A stretch of DNA of 64,000 bases from Loktanella sp. GTDB lineage: Bacteria > Pseudomonadota > Alphaproteobacteria > Rhodobacterales > Rhodobacteraceae. Each line of letters starts with the position of its first letter. Position 1 is the stretch's first letter. The position numbers and the translations under genes were made by a program. A model generated the notes under the pieces. The model was given only the letters and a program-made list of their open reading frames with translations. It did not search any database and had not been told where the DNA came from. Positions 33,823 through 42,842 of the stretch are shown piece after piece. The DNA is taken from the NCBI GenBank assembly GCA_017390475.1, contig JAFPBO010000051.1, forward strand, positions 372,001 through 436,000. The letters are read 5' to 3'.

Positions 33823-34560
33823 TCAGAGCATGGCCATGCCGCCATTCACATGCAAGGTTGTTCCGGTGACATAGGCGGCCTCATTGCTGGCCAGATACAG
33901 CACGGCGGCGGCGATTTCCTCGGCCTCGCCCATGCGCCCGGCGGGAACCTGCGTCAGGATGCCGGTTTTCTGGTCATCGGTCAATTTATCGGTCATCGCG
34001 GTGGTGATGAACCCCGGTGCGACACAGTTCACCGTGATCCCCCGGCTGGCGACCTCATAGGCGATGGATTTGGACATGCCGACCATGCCGGCCTTTGATG
34101 CCGCATAATTCGCCTGACCCGGATTGCCCGTGGCCCCCACGATGGAGGAGATATTCACGATCCGGCCCCAGCGCGCTTTCATCATGCCGCGAATGACGCC
34201 TTTGCACAGCCGCATGGTGGAGGTCAGGTTGACGTTGAGCACATCGGCCCATTCGTCATCCGACATCCGCATGAACAGGTTGTCGCGGGTGATTCCGGCG
34301 TTGTTCACCAGAATATCAACGCTGCCCATCAGGTCCGCGGCCTGTTTGGGCAGGGCCGTGACAGCCTCTGCATCCGACAGGTTGCAGGGCAGGACATGGG
34401 CGCGATCGCCCAGTTCGGCGGCGAGTTTTTCCAGCGGTTCAACGCGCGTTCCGGACAGGGCGACGGTTGCGCCGGCGTCATAAAGCGCCTTGGCGATGGC
34501 GCCGCCGATGCCACCCGAGGCACCAGTGATCAGCGCGGTTTTTCCTGTGAGATCAAACAT
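33823..34560 (-). CDS. fabG: 3-oxoacyl-ACP reductase
   Basis: A 245-residue short-chain reductase. The ATG at 34560 gives MFDLTGKTALITGASGGIGG with the NADPH-binding glycine motif; the catalytic residues are Ser139, Tyr152 and Lys156 (NYAASKAG), plus the NNAG motif at 86. It reduces 3-ketoacyl-ACP. It follows fabD by 10 bases in the fab operon. Confidence 0.96.
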   Translation of the reverse strand: MFDLTGKTALITGASGGIGGAIAKALYDAGATVALSGTRVEPLEKLAAELGDRAHVLPCNLSDAEAVTALPKQAADLMGSVDILVNNAGITRDNLFMRMSDDEWADVLNVNLTSTMRLCKGVIRGMMKARWGRIVNISSIVGATGNPGQANYAASKAGMVGMSKSIAYEVASRGITVNCVAPGFITTAMTDKLTDDQKTGILTQVPAGRMGEAEEIAAAVLYLASNEAAYVTGTTLHVNGGMAML

Positions 34561-34570
34561 ATTCGTTCCT

Positions 34571-35509
34571 TTATTCATGCAATGCGGCAGCCATGGCGGC
34601 CACCTCTTCGGGGGTGCCGATGGCACTGGCGGTCAGGTCGCGGTTGATCCGTTTGACCATGCCGGACAAAGCCTTGCCTGCGCCGATCTCATAGACATCG
34701 GTGACGCCTTGGGCCGCCATGAAAGCCACGCTTTCGCGCCAGCGGACGGAGCCGGTGACCTGAGCGACCAGCAATTTGCGAATCTCTGCGGGGTCGCTGA
34801 CCACATCGGCCAGCACATTGGCGACCAAGGGCACGGCCGGGGCGTTGATGGTGACATTGGCAAGCGCATCCTGCATCACCGCCGCCGCCGGGGCCATCAG
34901 GCTGCAATGGAAAGGTGCGCTGACGGGCAGCAGGATGGCGCGTTTGGCACCCGCAGCCTTGGCGATATCCAGCGCGCGTTCGACCGCGGCTTTGTGGCCG
35001 GAAACGACGACCTGCCCCGGATCATTGTCGTTGGCGGCCTCGCAGACCTCGCCCTGCGCGGCCTCTTCGGCGACGGCCTGCGCCTGTGCGAAATCGAGAC
35101 CCAAAAGGGCGGCCATCGCGCCGATGCCGACCGGCACGGCGTCTTGCATCGCGCGGCCACGGATGCGCAACAGGCGGGCGGTATCGGCGATGGAAAGCGC
35201 GCGCGCGGCGGCAAGGGCGGAATATTCGCCCAAAGAATGCCCGGCGACGAAACTGGCGGCGGTCACATCGACGCCTTCTGATTCCAGCGCCCGCATTGCG
35301 GCCAGCGATGTCGCCATCAAGGCAGGCTGCGCATTCTGGGTCAGGGTCAGATCGGCGATATCACCGTCCCAGATCAGGGAGGAGAGTTTTTCGCCCAAAG
35401 CGTCATCCACCTCGTCAAAGACGGCTTTGGCGGCTGGATAGGCCGCAGCCAGCGCCTGCCCCATCCCGATTGTCTGCGCCCCTTGGCCGGGAAACACGAA
35501 TGCCCGCAT
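34571..35509 (-). CDS. fabD: Malonyl-CoA:ACP malonyltransferase
   Basis: A 312-residue acyltransferase. AAGGAG lies 9 bases before the ATG at 35509, which gives MRAFVFPGQGAQTIGMG; an in-frame ATG 21 bases earlier lacks such a site. The active site Ser92 is in VAGHSLGEYSALAAA, with the second conserved His in VSAPFHCSLM near 200. It loads malonyl groups on ACP and is the first gene of fabD-fabG-acpP-fabF-mltG. Confidence 0.96.
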   Translation of the reverse strand: MRAFVFPGQGAQTIGMGQALAAAYPAAKAVFDEVDDALGEKLSSLIWDGDIADLTLTQNAQPALMATSLAAMRALESEGVDVTAASFVAGHSLGEYSALAAARALSIADTARLLRIRGRAMQDAVPVGIGAMAALLGLDFAQAQAVAEEAAQGEVCEAANDNDPGQVVVSGHKAAVERALDIAKAAGAKRAILLPVSAPFHCSLMAPAAAVMQDALANVTINAPAVPLVANVLADVVSDPAEIRKLLVAQVTGSVRWRESVAFMAAQGVTDVYEIGAGKALSGMVKRINRDLTASAIGTPEEVAAMAAALHE

Positions 35510-35668
35510 CTGGAATTGCTCCTTATTCATTGTCTGGCTGTGGGTTTACCGCGTGGTGCGGGCCACGGCAAGCAATGCAGCACAGATGCACAAAGGCTCT
35601 GCATGGGTGGGTGTTTGCCGCCGCGTCAGGCGCTGCTATCTGCAGTGCAGCATTTACAGGAGATGACG

Positions 35669-36856
35669 ATGCCCGCAGCCAATACCGCGCAGACCTATGG
35701 GTCGGTGACCAAGACATTCCACTGGCTGACCGCCTTGCTTATTCTGGCGCTGGTGCCTTTGGGGCTGGTGGCCAACTGGCTGCCTTATGAAACCGATGCT
35801 GAACTGGCGCTGAAGGCGCAGGTGTTTTCCGTCCATAAAACACTGGGGGTGATGGTGTTTTTTGTCGCCTTGGCGCGGATTGCCTGGGCTTTGACCCAGC
35901 CAAAACCCGGCGATCTGAACCATGACCACAAGGTGCAATCGGCGCTGGCGGCGGTGGTGCATTGGGTGCTGTATATCTCTTTGGTTGCGGTGCCGCTGTC
36001 GGGCTGGGTGCATCATGCGGCGACGGCGGGTTTCGCGCCGATCTGGTGGCCTTTCGGGCAGGGCCTGCCTTTTGTGCCACTGAATGAAACATTGGCCGAA
36101 AGCGCCGCTGCGCTGCATTGGCTGTTCAGCAAGATCATGATTGCCTCGATCCTGTTGCATGTCGTGGGGGCGCTGAAACATCATCTAATCGACAAGGACG
36201 CCACATTGCGCCGGATGTGGTTTGGCAAGGCAGATGCGCCTTTGGTGCCGGCGCATCGTGGGTCGCTGGCCGCCCCTGTCGGCGCTGTGGTGATCTTTGC
36301 GCTGGCCACCGGGGGGGCCGCAGCGGCGGGGCTGTTCCGTGAACATGACAGCATGCCACGCGAGGCGCTGGCCAGCGTGGCGTCGGAATGGACCGTCACC
36401 GAGGGCGAGATCGGGATCAGCGTGATCCAGATGGGCAGCGCGGTGCAGGGCAGCTTTGCCGATTGGACTGCCGCGATCAGCTTTGACCCCGCTGTGACCG
36501 GTGCCGCTGGCGAGGTGACGACAACCATCGCGATCCCGTCTCTGACGCTGGGATCGGTGACCAGCCAAGCGATGGGCGCGGATTTCTTTGACAGCGCGAC
36601 CTATCCGACGGCGACCTTTACCGGGACGATCATTGCGGATGCCGGGGCTTATACCGCCGATGGTGTGCTGGTGATCAAAGGGGCCGAGGTGCCGGTGAGC
36701 TTTCCGTTTGATCTGCTGGTGGACGGGGATACCGCCGAAATGAACGGCACGGTGACACTGGACCGCCGCGATTTTGCGATCGGTGCGTCGATGGCCGATG
36801 AGGGCAGTTTGGGTTTCGCCGTCGAGGTGGTGTTAAGGGTCGTCGCCCAGAGGTAG
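35669..36856 (+). CDS. Cytochrome b561 fused to a YceI domain
   Basis: A 395-residue two-part protein. Residues 1-180 are a di-haem cytochrome b561 domain with four membrane segments and histidines in KTFHWLTALL, FSVHKTLGVM, AVVHWVLYISL and ILLHVVGALKHH. A fifth hydrophobic segment (about 200-225) leads to a periplasmic YceI domain (about 240-395) with MGADFFDSATYPTATFTG and GTVTLDRRDFAIG. YceI domains hold isoprenoids such as quinones, so electron exchange between haem and quinone is a reasonable inference. ATG 35669 is preferred over 35663 because AGGAG ends right at the latter. Both domains occur singly elsewhere; a separate YceI gene lies at 47160. Confidence 0.9.
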   Translation: MPAANTAQTYGSVTKTFHWLTALLILALVPLGLVANWLPYETDAELALKAQVFSVHKTLGVMVFFVALARIAWALTQPKPGDLNHDHKVQSALAAVVHWVLYISLVAVPLSGWVHHAATAGFAPIWWPFGQGLPFVPLNETLAESAAALHWLFSKIMIASILLHVVGALKHHLIDKDATLRRMWFGKADAPLVPAHRGSLAAPVGAVVIFALATGGAAAAGLFREHDSMPREALASVASEWTVTEGEIGISVIQMGSAVQGSFADWTAAISFDPAVTGAAGEVTTTIAIPSLTLGSVTSQAMGADFFDSATYPTATFTGTIIADAGAYTADGVLVIKGAEVPVSFPFDLLVDGDTAEMNGTVTLDRRDFAIGASMADEGSLGFAVEVVLRVVAQR

Positions 36857-37117
36857 GGCAGGGTTCACCCGGTCGTACCGGTTGGGTGAAGGTGGGTCGG
36901 GGAGAACCCCGACCTACGGGCCTTGATCGATATCGGAACATGCGATGCGTCCAGTAGGGCGGGGTTCACCCCGCCGCACCGGTCGGGTTGGCGTGGGTGA
37001 AGGTGGGTCGGGGAGAACCCCGACCCACGGGCCTTGAACGGTATCGGGACATCCGACGCGTCCGGTAGGGCGGGGTTCACCCCGCCGCGCGGGTTGTACC
37101 GCGTTCAGGCGCCCTGC
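36857..37117. repeat. Tandem 111-bp repeat made of palindromic elements
   Basis: The whole gap between the cytochrome and SDR genes is repeat. Copies at 36884-36977 and 36995-37088 are offset by exactly 111 bases and differ at few positions. Each holds a GGTCGGGG-AGAA-CCCCGACC hairpin followed by a GGCGGGGTTCACCCCGCC palindrome. A degraded third copy precedes them at about 36851. Related palindromes occur at 46849, 50550-50750 and 62527-62672. No gene is visible. Confidence 0.85.
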
Positions 37118-37903
37118 TCAGCCATGCTGCCTTTGGCTCAGCCCGCCGTCGATGGTCAGGCAGCTGGCAGTCATGAAGCGGCATTCATCCGAGATCATGA
37201 AAGTGGCGGCGCGGGCGATTTCGCCGACCTCGGCGATCCGGCCTTGCGGGTGCAGCGCCAGTGTCGCGGCGCGGGCGGCGGCGGGGTCGGGTTGGCTGTG
37301 CCACCAGTCCAGCACCTTTTGCGTCGCGACATAGCCCGGTGCGATGGCATTCACCCGCACCCCCTGCCCGGCATATTCCAGCGCCAGCGATTTGGTCAGC
37401 CCCAGCAGCGCGTGTTTGACCACCGGATAGGGAAAGGTGCCGGGGATGATGGTCAGGGCATGGGTCGAGGCGATGTTGACGATGGACCCGGTCCGGGCGG
37501 CGATCATGCCGGGCAGCACGGCGCGGGCGCAGGACCACGCGCCTTCGAGGTTGATCGCGAATGCGCGTTGCCATTCAGCAGCGCTGGTGTCGAGCGGCGC
37601 GTGAAACACATTGACCCCCGCGTTATTGACCAGCCCGTCAAGGCTGCGCCCGGCCTGCGCTGCGGCATCGGCAAAGACCTCTGCGACGCGCGCCGGATCG
37701 GCGATATCGGCGGCGGCGTGGTAGATACGGCCGCCAGGACTGGCTGACAGGTCGCTGACCGCCTGTGCCAGGGCATCACCGTCAATATCGAGCAGGAACA
37801 GATCGGCGCCTTCGCTGCGGAAATCGGCGGCAATCGCCTGGCCGATCCCCTGTGCCGCGCCGGTGACGGCGATGAACCGTCCTGCCAATCTGCCCTGTGT
37901 CAT
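37118..37903 (-). CDS. SDR-family sugar dehydrogenase
   Basis: A 261-residue short-chain dehydrogenase: GAAQGIGQAIA nucleotide motif near residue 17, NNAG near 92, catalytic Ser in VNIASTHALT and the Tyr/Lys pair in FPYPVVKHALLG. The ATG at 37903 follows AGGGGG by 5 bases; a GTG 6 bases earlier is the alternative. It is the last gene of the galactoside operon, 9 bases after dgoD, so oxidation of galactose (or a related sugar) to its lactone is the likely role. That would supply galactonate for DgoD. Substrate is inferred from context only. Confidence 0.82.
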   Translation of the reverse strand: MTQGRLAGRFIAVTGAAQGIGQAIAADFRSEGADLFLLDIDGDALAQAVSDLSASPGGRIYHAAADIADPARVAEVFADAAAQAGRSLDGLVNNAGVNVFHAPLDTSAAEWQRAFAINLEGAWSCARAVLPGMIAARTGSIVNIASTHALTIIPGTFPYPVVKHALLGLTKSLALEYAGQGVRVNAIAPGYVATQKVLDWWHSQPDPAAARAATLALHPQGRIAEVGEIARAATFMISDECRFMTASCLTIDGGLSQRQHG

Positions 37904-37912
37904 CAGCACCCC

Positions 37913-39064
37913 CTACCATTCCGCCACCGAACCATCGGCATGCCGCCACAACGGATTGCGCCAGCGGTGGCCGGTTGCGGCGGCGGCGATGACGCGCTTT
38001 TCGTCAATCTCGATCCCCAGACCGGGGCCTTGCGGGATATCGACCATGCCGTCCTTGTAGGTGAAGACATCGGGATCGACCAGATAGGCCAGCAGATCAC
38101 GGTCCGGCCCGTTGTAGTGGATGCCCAGAGATTGTTCCTGAATGAAGGCGTTATAGCTGACCGCATCGACCTGCAGACAGGCGGCCAGCGCGATGGGTCC
38201 GAGCGGGCAATGCGGGGCCAATGCGACGTCATAGGCTTCGGCCATGGCGGCGATCTTGCGGCATTCGGTGATGCCACCGGCATGGCTGAGATCGGGCTGG
38301 ATGATATCGACGACCCTGCTTTCCAGCACCTTGCGGAAATCCCAGCGCGAATACAGCCGTTCCCCCAGTGCAATCGGCGTGGCAGAACCGCGCGTGACCT
38401 CTGCTATGGCATCCAGATGGTCGGACAGCAGCGGTTCTTCGATGAACATCAGCCGGAACTGGTCCAGCTCGCGGATCAGCTGTTTGGCCATCGGGCGATG
38501 CACCCGGCCATGGAAATCGACCGCCAGCCCGATATTGGGCCCGACGGCGGCGCGGACTTCGGACAGGGTGGCGACAAGCTGGTCGATCCGGGCATGGCTG
38601 TCGACGATCTGCATCCTTTCGGTGCCGTTCATCTTGAGCGCGGTGAAACCGGCGGCGACGGCCTTGACCGCCTGCGCCGCGACATCGCCGGGGCTGTCGC
38701 CGCCGACCCAGGAATAGACCCTGATCCGGTCGCGGCAAGCCCCGCCCAGCAATTGATGCACTGGCTGGCCGTAGGCGCGGCCCTTGATATCCCACAAAGC
38801 CTGATCGACGCCTGCAATCGCGCTCATCAAAATCGGGCCACCGCGATAGAAGGCACCGCGATACATCACCGACCACAGATCCTCGATCCGCATCGGGTCT
38901 TTGCCGATCAGATAGTCAGACAGTTCATCGACCGCCGTCTGTACCGTATGCGCGCGGCCTTCGACGATGGGTTCGCCCCAGCCGCAGATGCCTTCGTCGG
39001 TTTCGATCTTGAGGAACAGCCAGCGCGGTGGAACGATAAAGGTTTTCAGCGCGGTGATTTTCAT
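37913..39064 (-). CDS. dgoD: D-galactonate dehydratase
   Basis: A 383-residue enolase-superfamily enzyme. Metal ligands Asp183 (in VDFHGR), Glu209 (FIEEP) and Glu235 (LGERLYSRWDF) and the acid/base residues His185 and His285 (LAPHCPLGP) fall exactly where expected for DgoD, and the C-terminus WRNPLWRHADGSVAEW matches that of galactonate dehydratase. It converts D-galactonate to 2-keto-3-deoxygalactonate. The ATG at 39064 overlaps the ATPase stop (ATGA). The kinase and aldolase for the next steps are not in the window. Confidence 0.92.
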   Translation of the reverse strand: MKITALKTFIVPPRWLFLKIETDEGICGWGEPIVEGRAHTVQTAVDELSDYLIGKDPMRIEDLWSVMYRGAFYRGGPILMSAIAGVDQALWDIKGRAYGQPVHQLLGGACRDRIRVYSWVGGDSPGDVAAQAVKAVAAGFTALKMNGTERMQIVDSHARIDQLVATLSEVRAAVGPNIGLAVDFHGRVHRPMAKQLIRELDQFRLMFIEEPLLSDHLDAIAEVTRGSATPIALGERLYSRWDFRKVLESRVVDIIQPDLSHAGGITECRKIAAMAEAYDVALAPHCPLGPIALAACLQVDAVSYNAFIQEQSLGIHYNGPDRDLLAYLVDPDVFTYKDGMVDIPQGPGLGIEIDEKRVIAAAATGHRWRNPLWRHADGSVAEW

Positions 39065-40086
39065 GCTGCGGCCCCGCGCAGGCGCTGGCCTTGGGCGTCG
39101 AAGTAAAGTGGGCGTGCAGGCAGGGCCAGACCGATGCTGTCGCCCGGGGCGGGCCGGTTTTCGCCGCGCGCCTCGGCCAGGATCGCCTGACCGTCGGGCA
39201 GGGTGCAATGCAGGATCGAGGTACCGCCCAGGTTTTCAACCACTGCGACGCTGGCCGTGATATCCTGACCGGGGCTGAATTGTTCCGGGCGCACACCGAT
39301 CACCTGTGCCCCCGCCGGGGCCGCCACCGGATGCCCGGCCAGCGCGCCATCTTTCAGGTCCAGCAGATTCATCCGGGGTGATCCGATGAAACCCGCCACG
39401 AATGTATTGTCAGGATCATTGTAAAGTGTATCGGGCGCACCGACCTGTGCGACCTGCCCATCACGCAAAACCACGATTTTATCACCCAAAGTCATCGCTT
39501 CGACCTGATCATGGGTGACATAGATCATCGTCGCCCCCAGCCGTTTGTGCAATTGCCCCAGTTCGACCCGCATCTGCGCGCGCAATTCGGCGTCGAGGTT
39601 GGACAGAGGTTCATCGAACAAAAACGCCCGTGGTTGGCGCACGATGGCGCGCCCAATGGCGACCCGTTGCCGCTGTCCGCCGGATAATTGCGCCGGTTTG
39701 CGGTCCATCAGGGGACCCAGTTGCAGGATGCCTGCGGCCTCTGCCACCCTTGCGGCGGTGTCTTGTTTGGTATGGCCGGTGCGGCGCAGGCCAAAGCTCA
39801 TGTTCTGCGCCACGGTCATATGGGGATAGAGCGCGTAGGATTGGAACACCATGGCGATGCCACGGTCGGCGGGGGCAATGTCATTGACCACCTCGTCGCC
39901 GATGCTGACCTGCCCGCTGGTGATGGTTTCCAGCCCGGCGATCATCCGCAGCAAGGTGGATTTGCCACAGCCCGACGGGCCGACGAAGATGCAGAATTCG
40001 CCTTCCTCCACTGTCAGGCTGACATCGCGGATCACGTTGAGCGCGCCGAAGCTTTTGCGGATATTGTGCAGCGTGATCGCGCTCAT
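39061..40086 (-). CDS. Sugar ABC transporter ATPase (UgpC/MalK type)
   Basis: A 341-residue ATPase. Walker A is GPSGCGKST, the signature LSGGQRQRVAIGRA, Walker B AFLFDEPLSNLDAELR and the switch His in YVTHDQVEA; a C-terminal TOBE/MalK-like regulatory domain follows from about 240 (QVIGVRPEQF). The start at 40086 overlaps the glycosidase stop by 4 bases. It powers the permeases at 44171-45909. Such ATPases are sometimes shared between several sugar transporters. Confidence 0.93.
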   Translation of the reverse strand: MSAITLHNIRKSFGALNVIRDVSLTVEEGEFCIFVGPSGCGKSTLLRMIAGLETITSGQVSIGDEVVNDIAPADRGIAMVFQSYALYPHMTVAQNMSFGLRRTGHTKQDTAARVAEAAGILQLGPLMDRKPAQLSGGQRQRVAIGRAIVRQPRAFLFDEPLSNLDAELRAQMRVELGQLHKRLGATMIYVTHDQVEAMTLGDKIVVLRDGQVAQVGAPDTLYNDPDNTFVAGFIGSPRMNLLDLKDGALAGHPVAAPAGAQVIGVRPEQFSPGQDITASVAVVENLGGTSILHCTLPDGQAILAEARGENRPAPGDSIGLALPARPLYFDAQGQRLRGAAA

Positions 40087-42779
40087 GCTGTTGGCTCCTG
40101 CGTCAGGGCGGCTTTGGCCCAGTCGCGCAGGGCGGCAGGGCTGATCGCCGGGACATCGGGCTGCGGTGTCGTGATGGTGGCCTGCAAGGCCCGCGCCAAG
40201 GCGGCGGCGACCGGCCGGTCCGGTGTGGTCAGGTCCACCGCACAAAGCACCAGATGGCCTTTGCCGACCCGCGCTTCGGCCAGCAGCGCCAGATCGCGGT
40301 TGCTGTTCCAGTCGTCGATCACATCGATGATCCGGCCAAAACCCAGCCCGGCCAGATCAAAGGCGCGCCGTCCGTGGGTCAGTTCCCATTGGTGCCAGCC
40401 ACTGGCCTGTTCTGCCGGGAATTGTGCAAAAACCGGGTGTTCCAGCCGGTTGATCAGCCCCAGCGTGGTGGGCGGCTGGCCGTTGGTCCAGACCGTATTC
40501 CAGAACACGACCGTATGACCAAGCTCTGCATTCGGGGTGATCTGGTCGGGGGCGGGGCAGAAGACCAGGGTGTCGCCTGCCTCCAGCCGCGCAATTTCAG
40601 CCGCGCCCAGCGTGGTGGTGATGGGCAGATCGGCCTTGCCCGCAGCAAAGACCCAGAGGTCCCAGCTATTTTCGCCGCCACCGGCAGACAGATGCAGCCT
40701 GTATTGCCCCTGTGCCAGACCAGAGGTGTCAATCGTGATCTGCCCCAGATCATGCAAATCGCCGGTGGCAAGCGCGCCATGCGGCAATTGGCCTTCGGCG
40801 CAGGTGGCACCGCTGGCGTCACGCAATTGCCATGTCGCATTGCCTGCGGGCAGGTCATCGGCGCTAAAACAGGAAAGTTCGGCGCGGGCGCTGAAGGTCT
40901 CGCCCTGCGTGAAAACAAAACCTTCGGCCCGGATCAGCGGCACTACCGGCCCGCAGAACCGCGCAAAAGCGTCGCGGTCATCATAGGGTTTGTCCTGCCA
41001 GAAGGCATCGACCACGCCGACCAGCGCGGTGCCCTGCCCCGAGAAATCCTGCAGGCCCAGCAATTGGAAACCGCCGTAATCGGGGGTGCGCAGGCTTGCC
41101 TCGATGTCTTCTTTGTAGAGTGCGGTCTGCAAGGTGCCGGAACAGATCAGCTTTTCGCGGGCGCGGTCGCGCTGGCCCTTGGCTTGCAGGTCCTGTTCCA
41201 CCAGATCAAAGGCATGATTGGCCAAAGGCCCGTCATAAAGCGGCCCGGCGTCCAGATCGGGATAGGCGCACCATTGCCCGATTTCATGGCCAAGCAAAGG
41301 CTGCGGCTGTTTGCGGACCCAATCGGACCAGTCGGTCATGGTTTCCAGCGCGCGTGCGTTCAACCGGCTGGCCAGCCCTTCGCCCCAGCGATGACTGCGA
41401 GGTTCAGGCTTGGACAGGTAATCGGCGCGTTGCAAGGTCGGCCAGCCGGAGCCGCCGCTGTAGATCCGGCGCGGATCTTTCTGACACCAATGGTCCAGAA
41501 ACCGTTCCAGCCAGGCATGCAAGCCGGGGCCCGCGACCTCATTACCCGCTGTCAGCATGACAAAGGACGGGTGGTTGCCATAGGTGGCGATGATCCGTTC
41601 CGCCTCTTGCCGGACCAGCGCGTCAAGGCCGGGATCGGCCCCCAGCACGCACCAGACGGGCGTTTCGACATGCAGATAAATACCCATGTCATCGGCGACC
41701 TGAAACGCGGCGCGCGGCGGGCACCAGCTATGGAAGCGGACATGGTTCAGCCCATGCGCCTTGACCGCGTCAAAAACGATGCGCCAGCCGTCCTGATCCA
41801 TTGGCGGATGGCCGGTTTTCGGGAACAGGGCGCAATCCAGCGTGCCGCGCAGAAAGATCCGCCGTCCGTTCAGCAGGATATGCCGCCCGACCCGGTCGAT
41901 CCAGCGCAGGCCGAATGTGGTTTCGCGCCGGTCCAGACAGATACCGTCGCGCCACCATTCGGCGCGCAATTGATGCGTGACGGGCGAAAATTCATCCCAT
42001 TGCGGTGTGCCTGCGGGCAGGTCCAGACGGCAGGTCAGCGGGGTAAAGGCAGATGTGATCTTTACCGGCTGCGCGCTTGTCACCTCGCGCCCGTCGGACA
42101 ATATGGCGGTCAGCCGCAGTTCATCCTTGTGTTCGCCTGTCGTCCAGAAGGTCGGCCAATAGCGGTTGGGGTCCAGCGCGTCGAGTTCGACCGCAATATC
42201 AATCGCATCATTGTCAGAGCTGACGTCGAGTCTGGCGATCCTTGCGCCGCGCGCCTCGATCCTGATCGCGCCGACGATACCGTTCCAGTTCGATTGCGTG
42301 TGATCAGAGGTCGCATGCGACACATCGGGGTTGGTGTCCTGATGCGCACCGCCGACCTGCGGAAAATCGCCATTGTCGACGCAGATCACCAGCCGGTGCT
42401 TGCCCGGTGCGAGCTGGCCCAGCAGGAACGTATTGGGCGTGCAAAGCCCCAGATCGCGGCCGATTTCCAGCCCGTCCAGCCAGACCCGGACCGCGCCATG
42501 CGGGCGTTCCAGAAACAGGTCATGATACAGCCCGTCATGATCGGCGGGCACGTCGATGTCGCGGGCATACCAGGCCGGGCCGACATAGGGGTTGCGCCGG
42601 GTCAGAAAGGCCATGCCAGCCGAAGGGCCAGCCGGGCATTTGCGCGCCAGATCGACGGTGCCCGGCAATGCGATCACATCGTCGAACCGGCCATTATGCC
42701 AGCCATCGGCCAGCCCCTGCCGCTGTGCGTCAAGCGCAAATTCCCAATCGCCGTGAAGCGCAATTTCTTTGATCATCAT
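40083..42779 (-). CDS. Glycoside hydrolase family 2 enzyme (beta-galactosidase type)
   Basis: An 898-residue GH2 enzyme without signal peptide, so cytoplasmic. It has the N-terminal sugar-binding jelly roll (HGDWEFALDAQRQG; YVGPAWYARDIDVP; ERPHGAVRVWLDG), an immunoglobulin-like domain and a TIM barrel from about 295 (LLNGRRIFLRGTLD). The acid/base is Glu414 in TAGNEVAGPG and the nucleophile Glu499 in LLGHEIGQW. The C-terminal 250 residues have no obvious match. It lies between the binding-protein and ATPase genes, so it hydrolyses the imported oligosaccharide; with dgoD downstream, a beta-galactoside is the likeliest substrate, but mannosidase or glucuronidase activity cannot be excluded. Confidence 0.85.
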   Translation of the reverse strand: MMIKEIALHGDWEFALDAQRQGLADGWHNGRFDDVIALPGTVDLARKCPAGPSAGMAFLTRRNPYVGPAWYARDIDVPADHDGLYHDLFLERPHGAVRVWLDGLEIGRDLGLCTPNTFLLGQLAPGKHRLVICVDNGDFPQVGGAHQDTNPDVSHATSDHTQSNWNGIVGAIRIEARGARIARLDVSSDNDAIDIAVELDALDPNRYWPTFWTTGEHKDELRLTAILSDGREVTSAQPVKITSAFTPLTCRLDLPAGTPQWDEFSPVTHQLRAEWWRDGICLDRRETTFGLRWIDRVGRHILLNGRRIFLRGTLDCALFPKTGHPPMDQDGWRIVFDAVKAHGLNHVRFHSWCPPRAAFQVADDMGIYLHVETPVWCVLGADPGLDALVRQEAERIIATYGNHPSFVMLTAGNEVAGPGLHAWLERFLDHWCQKDPRRIYSGGSGWPTLQRADYLSKPEPRSHRWGEGLASRLNARALETMTDWSDWVRKQPQPLLGHEIGQWCAYPDLDAGPLYDGPLANHAFDLVEQDLQAKGQRDRAREKLICSGTLQTALYKEDIEASLRTPDYGGFQLLGLQDFSGQGTALVGVVDAFWQDKPYDDRDAFARFCGPVVPLIRAEGFVFTQGETFSARAELSCFSADDLPAGNATWQLRDASGATCAEGQLPHGALATGDLHDLGQITIDTSGLAQGQYRLHLSAGGGENSWDLWVFAAGKADLPITTTLGAAEIARLEAGDTLVFCPAPDQITPNAELGHTVVFWNTVWTNGQPPTTLGLINRLEHPVFAQFPAEQASGWHQWELTHGRRAFDLAGLGFGRIIDVIDDWNSNRDLALLAEARVGKGHLVLCAVDLTTPDRPVAAALARALQATITTPQPDVPAISPAALRDWAKAALTQEPTA

Positions 42780-42842
42780 CTGTTCCAGTATCGAAAATGG
42801 GGTGACCGGCGGCAGCCATGCCGCCGGATCAGGGGGTTACGG

